Below are positions 1-6,733 of a stretch of DNA of 36,825 bases, piece after piece. The position numbers and the translations under genes were made by a program. Numbering within the stretch: the first letter of the stretch is position 1; each line of letters starts with the position of its first letter. Below the pieces are notes generated by a model. The model did no database searches. It had not been told where the DNA came from and was given only the letters and a program-made list of their open reading frames with translations. Location: positions 70,112 through 106,936 of the forward strand of contig NZ_EQ973490.1 of assembly GCF_000158035.1 (NCBI RefSeq), written 5' to 3'. This DNA comes from Bacteroides cellulosilyticus DSM 14838 (GTDB lineage: Bacteria > Bacteroidota > Bacteroidia > Bacteroidales > Bacteroidaceae).

Positions 1-33
1 GACTAACAATTAATTCATTAAATAAACAACCAC

Positions 34-588
34 ATGGACGAACAAATTAAGCAAATAGCAGAACGCCTTCGCGGGCTTCGTGATGTACTGGAGCTGACCG
101 CTGAAGACATTGCCCGTGAATGTGACATCTCTCCTTACGACTACCGTCTTGCCGAAACGGGAGATTTTGATATCTCCGTAAGTATGTTACAAAAGATAGC
201 ACGCAGATACGGAGTTTCATTGGACGCACTGATGTTTGGTGAAGAACCTAAAATGAGCAGCTACTTCCTGACTCGTGCCGGAAAAGGCGTCAGCATCGAA
301 CGTACCAAGGCCTACAAATATCAAGCCCTCGCTTCCGGTTTCATGAACCGTAGCGTAGATCCGTTCATTGTAACCGTTGAACCTAAACCGGACGATGAAC
401 CGATACATTACAACAGCCACGCCGGACAAGAATTCAGTCTTGTGCTCGAAGGGCGCATGATGGTCAACATCGATGGCAAAGAGCTTATACTAAACGAAGG
501 AGACAGCCTGTACTTCAATTCAAAATTGCCGCATGGCATGAAAGCACTGGATGGAAAAACGGTACGATTCCTGGCAATTATCATGTAA
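34..588 (+). CDS. XRE-family transcriptional regulator with C-terminal cupin domain
   Basis: This is a 184-residue protein with an N-terminal helix-turn-helix of the XRE/Cro type (about residues 5-66; the recognition region is around ECDISPYDYRLAETG). A C-terminal single-domain cupin follows (about 110-184). The two cupin motifs are visible: a His/Glu stretch around HYNSHAGQEFSLVLEG and the closing NEGDSLYFNSKLPHG. In this family the cupin usually senses a small molecule and the HTH binds an operator near its own operon. The acyl-CoA ligase starts about 50 bp downstream on the same strand, so this protein probably regulates that gene, but this is inference from position. Upstream sequence is cut by the window edge, so the promoter is not visible. 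Confidence 0.9.
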   Translation: MDEQIKQIAERLRGLRDVLELTAEDIARECDISPYDYRLAETGDFDISVSMLQKIARRYGVSLDALMFGEEPKMSSYFLTRAGKGVSIERTKAYKYQALASGFMNRSVDPFIVTVEPKPDDEPIHYNSHAGQEFSLVLEGRMMVNIDGKELILNEGDSLYFNSKLPHGMKALDGKTVRFLAIIM

Positions 589-599
589 CAACTAAATGG

Positions 600-623
600 A
601 GAATGAAGGGAATCTCTCATTCT
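600..623 (+). promoter_or_regulatory. small hairpin in the regulator-ligase gap
   Basis: Seven-base arms AGAATGA (600-606) and TCATTCT (617-623) can pair around a 10-base loop, just upstream of the preferred ligase start at 638. It has no following T-run, so it is not a standard terminator. It could modulate translation or stabilise the downstream message. It also lies inside the longer ligase reading frame that would start at 596, which argues for the later start. Confidence 0.3.
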
Positions 624-637
624 TAATTCCTATAATT

Positions 638-2293
638 ATGGTAGAAAGATTTTTATCACAAACCTCTTTCACTACACAAGAGGACTTTATCAAAAACTTT
701 AAAATAAACGTACCGGAAAACTTCAACTTCGGATACGATGTAGTAGACGCCTGGGCTGCCGAACAACCTGACAAACCTGCATTGTTATGGACTAATGATA
801 AGGGTGAACACCGGCAATTTACGTTTGCCGACATGAAACGTTATACGGACATGACCGCCTCGTATTTCCAAAGCCTCGGCATCGGCCATGGTGACATGGT
901 AATGTTGATATTGAAACGCCGCTTTGAATTCTGGTACAGCACCATAGCTTTACATAAACTCGGTGCCGTCGTCATTCCCGCCACTCACTTGCTGACAAAG
1001 AAAGATATCGTGTACCGCTGTAACGCTGCGGACATCAAGATGATTGTTTGTGCAGGAGAATCGGTTATCACGGATCATATTGTAGCTGCCATGCCGGATT
1101 CCCCCAGCGTGAAGAAACTCGTCAGTGTAGGTCCCCAAGTAGCCGAAGGATTCGATGATTTCCACAAAGGGATCGAAAATGCCGCACCTTTCGTGAAGCC
1201 GGAGCATCCGAATACGAACGAAGATATCTCACTGATGTACTTCACCAGTGGAACCACCGGTGAACCGAAAATGGTCGCCCATGACTTTACATATCCGTTG
1301 GGGCATATCGTTACCGGTAGTTTCTGGCATAACCTGACGGAAAACAGCCTGCATCTCACCATCGCCGATACCGGTTGGGGGAAAGCTGTATGGGGCAAAC
1401 TTTATGGACAATGGATTGCCGGAGCAAATATATTTGTGTATGACCACGAGAAATTTACCCCTGCCGCCATCCTGGAGAAGATACAGGATTATCACGTAAC
1501 TTCTCTCTGTGCACCTCCCACCATCTTCCGTTTCCTCATTCACGAAGATCTGACAAAGTACGATCTCTCATCACTGCAATATTGTACCATCGCCGGCGAA
1601 GCTCTGAACCCAGCCGTATTTGAGACCTTCAAGAAACTGACAGGCATCAAACTGATGGAAGGATTCGGACAGACAGAAACCACGCTGACCATTGCTACCA
1701 TGCCTTGGATGGAACCGAAACCGGGAAGTATGGGATTGCCTAATCCACAATACGATGTAGACCTGATAGACAATGACGGCCGTTCCGTAGAAGCCGGTGA
1801 ACAGGGACAAATCGTAATCCGTACAGACAAGGGTAAGCCACTGGGATTGTTCAAAGAGTATTACCGCGATCCGGAACGTACACACGAAGCCTGGAACAAT
1901 AATATCTACTATACGGGAGACGTTGCCTGGAAAGATGAGGACGGCTATCTCTGGTTTGTAGGCCGTGCCGACGATGTGATCAAGAGTTCCGGTTACCGTA
2001 TCGGCCCCTTCGAAGTGGAAAGTGCTCTGATGACACACCCAGCTGTAATAGAATGTGCCATCACAGGCGTACCTGATGAAATCCGCGGTCAGGTAGTGAA
2101 AGCTACCATCGTACTGGCTAAAGAATATAAAGGGAAAGAGGGAGAAGCACTTATCAAGGAATTGCAAAATCATGTAAAGAAAGTGACAGCCCCTTACAAA
2201 TATCCGCGTGTGATTGAATTTGTAGACGAACTGCCGAAAACCATCAGTGGAAAGATCCGTCGTGTGGAAATCCGGAAGAACGATACGAAATAA
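638..2293 (+). CDS. AMP-forming acyl-CoA synthetase (acetyl/medium-chain acyl-CoA ligase type)
   Basis: This enzyme of the ANL superfamily activates a carboxylic acid with ATP to an acyl-adenylate and transfers it to CoA in the cytoplasm. With the start at 638 (MVERFLSQ) it has 551 residues. The P-loop-like motif YFTSGTTGEPKMV is at about 201-213, the adenylate motif GFGQTETT at about 342-349, the hinge region around GRADDVIKSSGYRIGP, and the C-terminal catalytic lysine in TISGKIRR (K about 539). Overall length and motifs resemble ACSM-type medium-chain ligases; the acyl substrate cannot be read from the sequence. An in-frame ATG at 596 would add 14 residues but would span a hairpin and give an atypical N-terminus, so 638 is preferred. 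It forms a probable operon with the XRE-cupin gene. Confidence 0.9.
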   Translation: MVERFLSQTSFTTQEDFIKNFKINVPENFNFGYDVVDAWAAEQPDKPALLWTNDKGEHRQFTFADMKRYTDMTASYFQSLGIGHGDMVMLILKRRFEFWYSTIALHKLGAVVIPATHLLTKKDIVYRCNAADIKMIVCAGESVITDHIVAAMPDSPSVKKLVSVGPQVAEGFDDFHKGIENAAPFVKPEHPNTNEDISLMYFTSGTTGEPKMVAHDFTYPLGHIVTGSFWHNLTENSLHLTIADTGWGKAVWGKLYGQWIAGANIFVYDHEKFTPAAILEKIQDYHVTSLCAPPTIFRFLIHEDLTKYDLSSLQYCTIAGEALNPAVFETFKKLTGIKLMEGFGQTETTLTIATMPWMEPKPGSMGLPNPQYDVDLIDNDGRSVEAGEQGQIVIRTDKGKPLGLFKEYYRDPERTHEAWNNNIYYTGDVAWKDEDGYLWFVGRADDVIKSSGYRIGPFEVESALMTHPAVIECAITGVPDEIRGQVVKATIVLAKEYKGKEGEALIKELQNHVKKVTAPYKYPRVIEFVDELPKTISGKIRRVEIRKNDTK

Positions 2294-2388
2294 GAAAAAA
2301 ATATGAGGAATAAGCTACTTCTAAATCGTTTGCACCTTTTATGTTACTTTTTGATCGATTTGAGCTATTCGGTTTCCCGCAAACCACT

Positions 2389-2396
2389 TACATTTG
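2389..2396 (+). promoter_or_regulatory. Bacteroides -7 promoter box (TACATTTG)
   Basis: TACATTTG matches the Bacteroides sigma-ABfr -7 consensus TAnnTTTG and lies 35 bp before the preferred DUF2007 start at 2431. A TTTG at 2359-2362 is 26 bp upstream, longer than the usual 19-21 bp spacing, so the -33 element is not convincing. The box lies inside the longer frame that begins at 2341, which supports the later start for the downstream gene. Confidence 0.45.
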
Positions 2397-2430
2397 CGAC
2401 CGGAAAGTACAACTAAAAAGTTTAAAGCAC

Positions 2431-2628
2431 ATGATTACAAGTAGAAAGATTTCTCAGATTAACGTTTTCGCAGGTAGCCCCTGGGAAGTGGAAAGTGTGA
2501 AGCAATTGCTGAAGTCAGCTTACATCACCGCTTCAACAGAGGACAAAGGTAATGGCATTCACGTGTCTGTGCCTTGTCAGCAGTACACTGCCGCCATGCG
2601 AGTTATCAGTAACCGAAAGGCTTTATAA
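2431..2628 (+). CDS. DUF2007-like small protein (putative signal-transducing family)
   Basis: This is a 65-residue cytoplasmic protein, MITSRKISQINVFAG to the C-terminus VISNRKAL. The pattern of an N-terminal beta strand, a phrase like FAGSPWEVESVKQLL, then a helix and a short beta hairpin resembles the DUF2007 fold, a ferredoxin-like small domain of unknown role. The frame is open from 2341, but a promoter box at 2389-2396 and the conserved-looking Met at 2431 favour this start. It is followed closely by a strong terminator, so it is probably monocistronic or the last gene of its unit. Family assignment is by pattern memory only. Confidence 0.65.
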   Translation: MITSRKISQINVFAGSPWEVESVKQLLKSAYITASTEDKGNGIHVSVPCQQYTAAMRVISNRKAL

Positions 2629-2630
2629 GA

Positions 2631-2718
2631 CTGAAAAGAAAACGAAGTGAAAAAGGACTGCCCCTTGGAAGAAATTTCCGAAGGGGCAGTTTTTTTATTC
2701 ATTAGTATACCGCTTCTC
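2631..2718. repeat. left copy of a PUL-flanking direct repeat
   Basis: About 88 bp that align with 20529-20610. Shared uninterrupted blocks in the same order are GAAAACGAAGTGAAAA, GCCCCTT, ATTTCCGAAGGGGC, GTTTTTTTATTCAT and TATACCGCTTC, separated by small indels. The block contains the terminator and the last codons of a minus-strand frame (GEAVY then stop). The right copy lies immediately after the last PUL gene. Confidence 0.8.
2658..2697 (+). terminator. Rho-independent terminator
   Basis: CTGCCCCTT (2658-2666) pairs with AAGGGGCAG (2681-2689), with additional GGAA/TTCC pairing in the interior, and is followed directly by a run of seven T. It terminates the DUF2007 gene. It is very similar to the terminator after the GH109 gene at 20554-20585, including flanking bases. 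Confidence 0.9.
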
Positions 2719-2734
2719 CATGATAATTCTCCCT
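2702..2734 (-). pseudogene. relic of the C-terminus of the 20593-21042 lipoprotein gene
   Basis: Read on the minus strand, these bases encode R-E-N-Y-H-G-E-A-V-Y and a stop. The intact lipoprotein at 20593-21042 ends REKPEGGEAVY. An in-frame stop (2735-2737) ends the similarity upstream, and no longer frame exists here. With the shared terminator next to it, this looks like a leftover 3-prime end after a duplication or insertion. The match is short, so confidence is moderate. Confidence 0.45.
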
Positions 2735-2780
2735 TCACCGCCTTCCTTGTGTAAAGGAACAGAAAATCAAGTCATTCCCC

Positions 2781-2875
2781 GTCAACAAGAAGTTAGGAGT
2801 TTGTCAACAGGAAGTTAACTTCTTGTCGACAAACTCCTAACTTCTTGTCAACAAAAAACCAACAATTTGTAACCG
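2781..2875. repeat. 22-bp phased array with a 62-bp near-palindrome
   Basis: GTCAACA, GTCAACA, GTCGACA, GTCAACA and GTAACCG begin at 2781, 2803, 2825, 2847 and 2869, exactly 22 bp apart. The first units each continue with a GAAGTTA or CTAACTT core. The stretch 2786-2847 is a near-perfect palindrome: the outer 20 bases on each side are exact reverse complements, and the central 22 bp, centred on GTTAAC, has only two mismatched pairs. As RNA it could fold into one hairpin of about 31 bp. It lies in the gap between the DUF2007 terminator and susC. Confidence 0.85.
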
Positions 2876-3421
2876 TCAGGAAAACAGCGACATAGCATCT
2901 CTTTATAGAAGATTAAATTGTGTACTAATATTACAGTCGTGTCTTCGCAAAGTGAAGTTCATTAGCTTGAGCTCAAGTTGCAAATACGTAGCAAAGTGAA
3001 ACAAACAGGAGAAAGCATTCCATTATTATATAGAAAAGATGTATTTACATTCTTCTTGTATCTGAAATGAATAAAATAAAGTAATATTGATCATTTCATT
3101 TTTGTACACTTCTATTCTTTAATACACTGACATATATAATATTACCCAAAAGAAGTGTACAAAAATAAAAGGGCCAAAAATGGCATTTAGACACTTAAGA
3201 CCGCAACACAGATTTGTATACAGCAATTTGATATGAGCACTACGGCAAGAGGGTGTATAGACACTCTTTATCTGCCTTTCACTCTCCCACTATACATACA
3301 AAACGTCCAGTCCGGAGACAAGTCACTCCACATAATTCATTAATTAACAGCACATTACTCTAAGGTTTGAATTTGAGTAAAAAAAAAATTAAATCAGTAA
3401 AACGTATTATTTTAATACGCA
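2876..3421. other. gene-free region upstream of susC
   Basis: No credible gene is visible on either strand. It holds a 12-bp palindrome CTTGAGCTCAAG (2966-2977), a direct repeat GCAAAGTGAA at 2947-2956 and 2991-3000 (44 bp apart), and the inverted repeat listed separately at 3098-3166. From 3167 to about 3380 nothing structured is apparent; 3380-3420 is A/T-rich leader sequence before the susC promoter box. The length of over 800 bp between terminator and susC leaves room for operator sites of the HTCS or a small RNA, neither of which can be shown. Confidence 0.5.
3098..3166. repeat. 16-bp perfect inverted repeat upstream of susC
   Basis: ATTTTTGTACACTTCT (3098-3113) is an exact reverse complement of AGAAGTGTACAAAAAT (3151-3166), with a 37-bp A/T-rich spacer. 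Each arm contains the small palindrome TGTACA. It lies about 290 bp before the susC start. It could be a dyad operator, a leader hairpin or a relic of a small element. No transposase is nearby. Confidence 0.75.
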
Positions 3422-3429
3422 TAGATTTG
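3422..3429 (+). promoter_or_regulatory. Bacteroides -7 promoter box for the PUL (TAGATTTG)
   Basis: TAGATTTG fits TAnnTTTG and lies 26 bp before the susC ATG. No TTTG is present 19-21 bp upstream; that position is an A-run. A weak -33 element is what one expects at a promoter that needs an activator, here presumably the HTCS encoded at 10087. Confidence 0.5.
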
Positions 3430-3454
3430 CGACGTTAATTTTAATTTAAACATT

Positions 3455-6400
3455 ATGAAAGATGTAAAAACATTAATGAGAGATTGGAACAAACATCAAT
3501 GCTTGATGTTTTTCCTATGCTTTTTCTTTTTGTCTGCAGGATTGTCGCAAAGGGTATATGCCGTCCAGAGTATCGCAATGGGCATTGACCAGCAACTGCA
3601 AATTACCGGTGTTGTAAAAGACACCAACGGTGAACCTATGATTGGAGTGACAGTAATGGTAAAAGGAACGGGGACCGGTACCATCACAGACATTGACGGC
3701 AAGTATAGTGTATCCGTGCCTGGAAACAAGAGCGTACTGACATTCTCTTTCGTAGGATATACTACTAAAGAAGTGACCGTTGGTAATCAGAAGAGTATAA
3801 ATGTCACTCTATCCGAAGACTCCAAGATGATAGACGAAGTAGTAGTCATCGGTTTCCAATCACAGAAAAAAGGGAATCTGACAGCTTCTGTAGCTTCCGT
3901 TGGAGCAGAAGCATTGGAAAACAGGCCGGTTGCCAATATCGGACAAGCCTTGCAAGGCATGGTTCCGGGCTTAAACATCAGTATCGAAGGTGGCGACCCA
4001 AACAAAGTTCCTTCATTGAATATCCGTGGTGCCACTACTTTTCGCCAGAGAGGCACATCTAATGATGACAAGAACAAGTTCGATGTGAAATCCGGCTCTC
4101 CGCTGATCCTGTTGGATGGTGTGGAAATCACTGCTGAAGACTTGAATCAGTTGAATCCGAATGACATAGACAACATGTCGTTCCTGAAAGATGCTTCCGC
4201 CGCCGCTATTTATGGAACAAGAGCCACCTTCGGCGTGATACTGGTAACTACCAAAGGAGGTAATTACAATCAGAAAGCGAAAATCGACTACTCTTACAAT
4301 TTAGCTTTCGATCAGCCTTATGAATTGCCTGACATTTTGGATTCATACTATATTTATAAAGCGTTAAGGGACAAAGAAGTTTGGACTGGTACTATCGCTG
4401 AGTATTCCCAACACGACAGAGACATGTTGGATCACATGATGGCCTACATGAAAGATCCTGTGAACAACAAGCCTTATTTTATGGAGGGGGATGCCATACA
4501 ATGGGTAGGCAACACGAATCCTTACAAAGAGTTAGTGAAAAGCTGGACTCCGACTCAAAAGCATAACCTCTCTATCAGTGGTGGTGGTGACAGAATCAGT
4601 TATTATATCTCTCTGGGTATGCAAGACCAAAAAGGTATGTATGAAATTAAAACCGACAGATTAAAAAGATACAATGCCATGCTCAGCATTAACGCCAAAG
4701 TTACGAAGTGGTTCAATGTAGCTGCCAAAGCCTCATACAATGTGTTCGATTATGAAGGTCCTACGCAACAAACAGATGGTATGAACCTTTGGAGTTATGC
4801 CAAATCCTACTATCCGGAGAACTTTATTTATCAACCTGTATTGACAGGACCAGACGATTTTCTACCGAATCACCCGACAGAAAATCCCGTAAGCTATTTG
4901 TATGCGGGCGGACGTAATATCAGTTCCAGACGAAAAACAATTCTTTCCATCAGTCCCGAGTTCACAATCATCCCCAAGATATTGAAAATCAAGGCGGATC
5001 TATCTGTAGCTCCCACTACTTACCAAAAAGAAAAGACTCATCCGAAACAGGCGCGTGTAAACAATTCATGGACCGCTCTCGAAACTCGCTGGGCAACCGA
5101 AAATACGGGTGAAGTCACACGTTCTACCACAGATAGATATGCTATCAACGTGTATGCGGATTATAACCAAACTTTCAAGGAAAAGCACAATGTTTCCGTG
5201 TTATTAGGCCTTAACCAAGAAGAAGAATCTTATGCCGGTTCTACTCTTTACCTGAAAAACATGCTCGATCCGTACATCCTGAATCCCGAGCTGGTGCAAG
5301 ATGTTACGGCAAACACCTCTGCCAATTCTCATCATGAAATTGCTTCACGCGCATTGTTCGGCCGTATCATGTACAACTACATGAGCAGATATTTGATAGA
5401 ACTGGATGCCCGTTATGACGGTAGTTCCAAGTTCCCGAAAGATTCCCGCTTCCAGTTCTTCCCCACCGTATCATTGGGATGGAGAGTATCAGAAGAGAAG
5501 TTCATGGAATGGTCGAAAGACTGGCTGGACAACTTCAAGATCAGGGCCTCATGGGGACGTTTGGGCAGTCAGCCCGATTCGGAATACCCATATCAATCCG
5601 TTTTCAGTACTTCAGAGGGATATTTCTTGTTTGATGGAACACGTTACCCTACTGGTATCAATACTCCTTCATTAATCAATCCTAATTTGACTTGGGAAAA
5701 ATCGACTACCAAGAACCTTGGCTTCGACTTTACTTTCTTGCAGAGCCGATTGACATTCACCGCCGACATATTCGAGAGAAAAGTGACCGACATCCTGATA
5801 CCGGGTGGAAAGGATTACCCGGCATTGATCGGTGACGATGACTTGCCCTTCGAGAATGCAGGTATCTTGAAAACCACCGGATTTGAACTCCAGGCAAAAT
5901 GGTCTGACAAACTGGCTAACGGATTCCGTTATAGCGTAGGCGTAGCACTCTCAGATGATAAGGCCAAAGTGGTGAGCTACCCTTCCAACCCTACGAATAA
6001 GATTGGTGACGGTGTATTGTATAAGGGATATACCGTAGGAGATATCTGGGGATACGTAACCGGAGGTATCCTTCAGGAAGGTGACTTCGACGGTGTAGGC
6101 GCAAATGGGAAACCGCTGTATCATGGGCCCTATTTCAAAGGCGGACAGGCTTATCCGGGCTACATTTGGTATCAAGATTTGGATCACGACGGCGTCATCA
6201 CTACCGGCTTGAATACCGTAGACGATCCGGGTGACAGAAAAGTGATTGGCAACAATGCACCACGCTATCGCTACAACATCACCGCCAACTTCCAGTACAA
6301 AGGATTCGATCTCGATCTGATGTTCCAAGGTGTGGGCAAACGAGACTATTGGTTGTCGTCTACTTCCAGTTATTGGGGCAATGGAGCCGGTTCATGGGAA

Positions 6401-6712
6401 ATATACAACAACTCCTGGACTCCCGAAAGAACAGATGCCAAATTCCCGATGTATGGTTCCGGTACAGGCAGTTACGCCCAAACAGGTTATTTACTTGATG
6501 CTTCCTATATCAAATTGAAACAAGTGATTCTGGGATATACATTCCCGAGAGCTTTAATCAACAAAATCGGTTTGGAGAAATTGAGATTGAATTTAGCCGC
6601 CTATAATCTGTTTACTATTTCGGATATGCCCAAGTATTATGATGCTGACTATCGCTCCGATGCGTATCCTCCGAAACGGACATTCAGCGTAGGTATTCAA
6701 GTAGGTTTTTAA
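3455..6712 (+). CDS. SusC/RagA-type TonB-linked outer-membrane transporter
   Basis: A 1085-residue outer-membrane receptor that imports oligosaccharides with TonB energy, partnered by the SusD lipoprotein. An N-terminal hydrophobic signal (MFFLCFFFLSAGLSQRVYA) is followed by a carboxypeptidase-D-regulatory-like domain starting at Q49 (QITGVVKDTNGEPMIGVTV). Next come a TonB-box-like MIDEVVVIGF at 125 and a plug domain with the typical LNIRGATTF, SPLILLDGVE and DASAAAIYG phrases (about 145-270). A long beta barrel ends in the terminal aromatic F1085 (GIQVGF). There is no STN or anti-sigma-interacting N-terminal extension, which fits regulation by an HTCS and not by ECF-sigma/anti-sigma. SusD follows after 21 bp. 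The glycan specificity cannot be read directly. Confidence 0.97.
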   Translation: MKDVKTLMRDWNKHQCLMFFLCFFFLSAGLSQRVYAVQSIAMGIDQQLQITGVVKDTNGEPMIGVTVMVKGTGTGTITDIDGKYSVSVPGNKSVLTFSFVGYTTKEVTVGNQKSINVTLSEDSKMIDEVVVIGFQSQKKGNLTASVASVGAEALENRPVANIGQALQGMVPGLNISIEGGDPNKVPSLNIRGATTFRQRGTSNDDKNKFDVKSGSPLILLDGVEITAEDLNQLNPNDIDNMSFLKDASAAAIYGTRATFGVILVTTKGGNYNQKAKIDYSYNLAFDQPYELPDILDSYYIYKALRDKEVWTGTIAEYSQHDRDMLDHMMAYMKDPVNNKPYFMEGDAIQWVGNTNPYKELVKSWTPTQKHNLSISGGGDRISYYISLGMQDQKGMYEIKTDRLKRYNAMLSINAKVTKWFNVAAKASYNVFDYEGPTQQTDGMNLWSYAKSYYPENFIYQPVLTGPDDFLPNHPTENPVSYLYAGGRNISSRRKTILSISPEFTIIPKILKIKADLSVAPTTYQKEKTHPKQARVNNSWTALETRWATENTGEVTRSTTDRYAINVYADYNQTFKEKHNVSVLLGLNQEEESYAGSTLYLKNMLDPYILNPELVQDVTANTSANSHHEIASRALFGRIMYNYMSRYLIELDARYDGSSKFPKDSRFQFFPTVSLGWRVSEEKFMEWSKDWLDNFKIRASWGRLGSQPDSEYPYQSVFSTSEGYFLFDGTRYPTGINTPSLINPNLTWEKSTTKNLGFDFTFLQSRLTFTADIFERKVTDILIPGGKDYPALIGDDDLPFENAGILKTTGFELQAKWSDKLANGFRYSVGVALSDDKAKVVSYPSNPTNKIGDGVLYKGYTVGDIWGYVTGGILQEGDFDGVGANGKPLYHGPYFKGGQAYPGYIWYQDLDHDGVITTGLNTVDDPGDRKVIGNNAPRYRYNITANFQYKGFDLDLMFQGVGKRDYWLSSTSSYWGNGAGSWEIYNNSWTPERTDAKFPMYGSGTGSYAQTGYLLDASYIKLKQVILGYTFPRALINKIGLEKLRLNLAAYNLFTISDMPKYYDADYRSDAYPPKRTFSVGIQVGF

Positions 6713-6733
6713 CGTTTTAAATCAATAGAGATT

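Noticed and set aside
596..637. Longer start of the acyl-CoA ligase
   Set aside because: The extra 14 residues cover a hairpin in the intergenic gap and do not look like the usual N-terminus; 638 is preferred.
1571..2173. 200-residue open frame antisense to the acyl-CoA ligase
   Set aside because: It is fully covered by a gene with all catalytic motifs on the other strand; no start context or domain supports it.
2781..2875. 22-bp repeats as a CRISPR array
   Set aside because: There are no identical repeats separated by unique spacers; the units themselves vary, one is inverted, and no cas genes are present.
3098..3166. Inverted repeat as ends of an insertion sequence
   Set aside because: Only 37 bp lie between the arms, there is no transposase frame, and no target duplication is visible around it.
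5406..5675. 89-residue open frame inside susC
   Set aside because: It is on the same strand in another frame, within an intact TonB-receptor barrel; no homology or signal is recognisable.
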